Of a DNA stretch of 13,676 nucleotides, positions 13,215 through 13,676 are shown in pieces. The position numbers and the translations under genes are program-made. The stretch is from an uncultured Clostridia bacterium. Its GTDB lineage: Bacteria; Bacillota; Clostridia; Oscillospirales; Acutalibacteraceae. Location of the stretch: assembly GCA_937901145.1 (NCBI GenBank), contig CALCHE010000123.1, forward strand, positions 1-13,676, given 5' to 3'. The notes beneath the pieces were generated by a model. That model was given only the letters and a program-made list of their open reading frames with translations, searched no databases and had not been told where the DNA came from. How positions within the stretch are numbered: the stretch's first letter is position 1; every line of letters starts with the position of its first letter.

Positions 13215-13676
13215 TGTCCATTACAGTAGATAAAGCACAAAGTCAGATAAGACAGACCGTTCTCGGTGCCATCGCAAAGGCTCAGAGCAAAGGTCTTTTA
13301 CCCGAAGGCGAAGCAAATGCTTTTTCAGTAGAGGTTCCCGCCGACAGAAATAACGGTGATTACTCTACAAATGCCGCTATGGTAAATGCGAAAGCATTCC
13401 GTCTTCCCCCCGTAAAAATCGCACAGGCTATCATGGAAAATGCCGACCTCGAAGGTACATACTTCAAAGAAATCAGAATCGCAGGCCCCGGCTTCATTAA
13501 CTTCTATCTCTCCGATGTTTACTATGCCGACATCCTTTTCGAAATCAAGCAGGCAGGTGCCAGCTACGGCAGAAGCAACTACGGTCAGGGCAAAAAAATA
13601 AACGTGGAATTCGTTTCCGCTAACCCCACAGGTCCTATGCATATGGGTAATGCACGAGGCGGTGCTCTGGGTGACT
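13214..13676 (+). CDS. argS: Arginyl-tRNA synthetase, N-terminal part (runs off the window)
   Basis: The first 154 codons of a class I synthetase that charges tRNA-Arg with arginine using ATP. The ATG at 13214 overlaps the DUF1934 stop by one base, with AGGAGG at 13201-13206. Residues 1-100 match the N-terminal Add1 domain that recognises the tRNA D-loop (EVPADRNNGDYSTNAAM, IAGPGFINFYL). Residues 131-154 (VEFVSANPTGPMHMGNARGG) carry the HIGH-type ATP motif as His143-Met-Gly-Asn146; I believe Asn at the last position is the usual clostridial form. The catalytic remainder, KMSK-type loop and anticodon domain lie outside. Confidence 0.96.
   Translation, partial: MSITVDKAQSQIRQTVLGAIAKAQSKGLLPEGEANAFSVEVPADRNNGDYSTNAAMVNAKAFRLPPVKIAQAIMENADLEGTYFKEIRIAGPGFINFYLSDVYYADILFEIKQAGASYGRSNYGQGKKINVEFVSANPTGPMHMGNARGGALGD

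Noticed and set aside
13632..13661. HMGN instead of HIGH in ArgS as an unusual active site
   Set aside because: I recall the same wording in many clostridial ArgS proteins, so it is probably normal for the group.

Overview
The window reads as chromosomal DNA from a gut-type Clostridia, probably of the Ruminococcaceae/Oscillospiraceae group. I infer this from the strong AGGAGG ribosome sites, the codon style (AGA arginine and CTC/CTT leucine in the metabolic genes), the clostridial form of ArgS and the short intergenic hairpins. No taxonomic marker gene is present, so this is an inference.

Left edge (1-905). The 3' end of an AraC-family regulator runs in from outside and breaks off abruptly at about 358-368, inside its second helix-turn-helix. 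It is followed by about 500 bases of much more AT-rich DNA holding a minus-strand gene fragment with neither a proper start nor a proper end. Both genes are broken at the same junction, over a stretch that fits both. This is the most anomalous part of the window: a real illegitimate junction or an assembly chimera.

Sugar operon (906-5712). L-arabinose isomerase (araA), an FGGY kinase of the ribulokinase-like type and a secreted calcineurin-like phosphoesterase are tightly packed on the plus strand and end at a hairpin terminator. The first two genes would turn L-arabinose into L-ribulose and then L-ribulose-5-phosphate. The 4-epimerase (araD) and any sugar transporter are not in the window.

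Cell-wall module (5778-9494). A good sigma-70/A-type promoter starts a three-gene operon: a membrane-anchored protein with two FHA domains, a FtsW/RodA/SpoVE polymerase (4-base overlap) and a class B penicillin-binding protein (TTG start, its ribosome site touching the preceding stop). A SEDS glycosyltransferase and its transpeptidase partner are thus made together with a phosphothreonine reader. The same logic is known from actinobacterial fha-rodA-pbpA clusters, but no kinase or phosphatase is visible here.

Repeat-rich gap (9438-9909). Two terminator-like hairpins are followed by palindromic units that keep their outer bases and flanks but change their stems in a compensated way, then a tandem 7-bp repeat, then the terminator of the next gene, which comes from the opposite strand.

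Glycosidase island (9910-12449, minus strand). A lone cytoplasmic GH95-family glycosidase (alpha-L-fucosidase type) has its own promoter, and the same 7-bp repeat flanks it in inverted orientation.

Right edge (12701-13676). A strong promoter drives a DUF1934 protein followed, with a one-base overlap, by the first 154 codons of arginyl-tRNA synthetase (argS).

I found no defence system, CRISPR array, tRNA, rRNA or complete mobile element. The best leads are the mosaic left junction, the compensating palindromes, the repeat-flanked glycosidase and the FHA/SEDS/PBP module.
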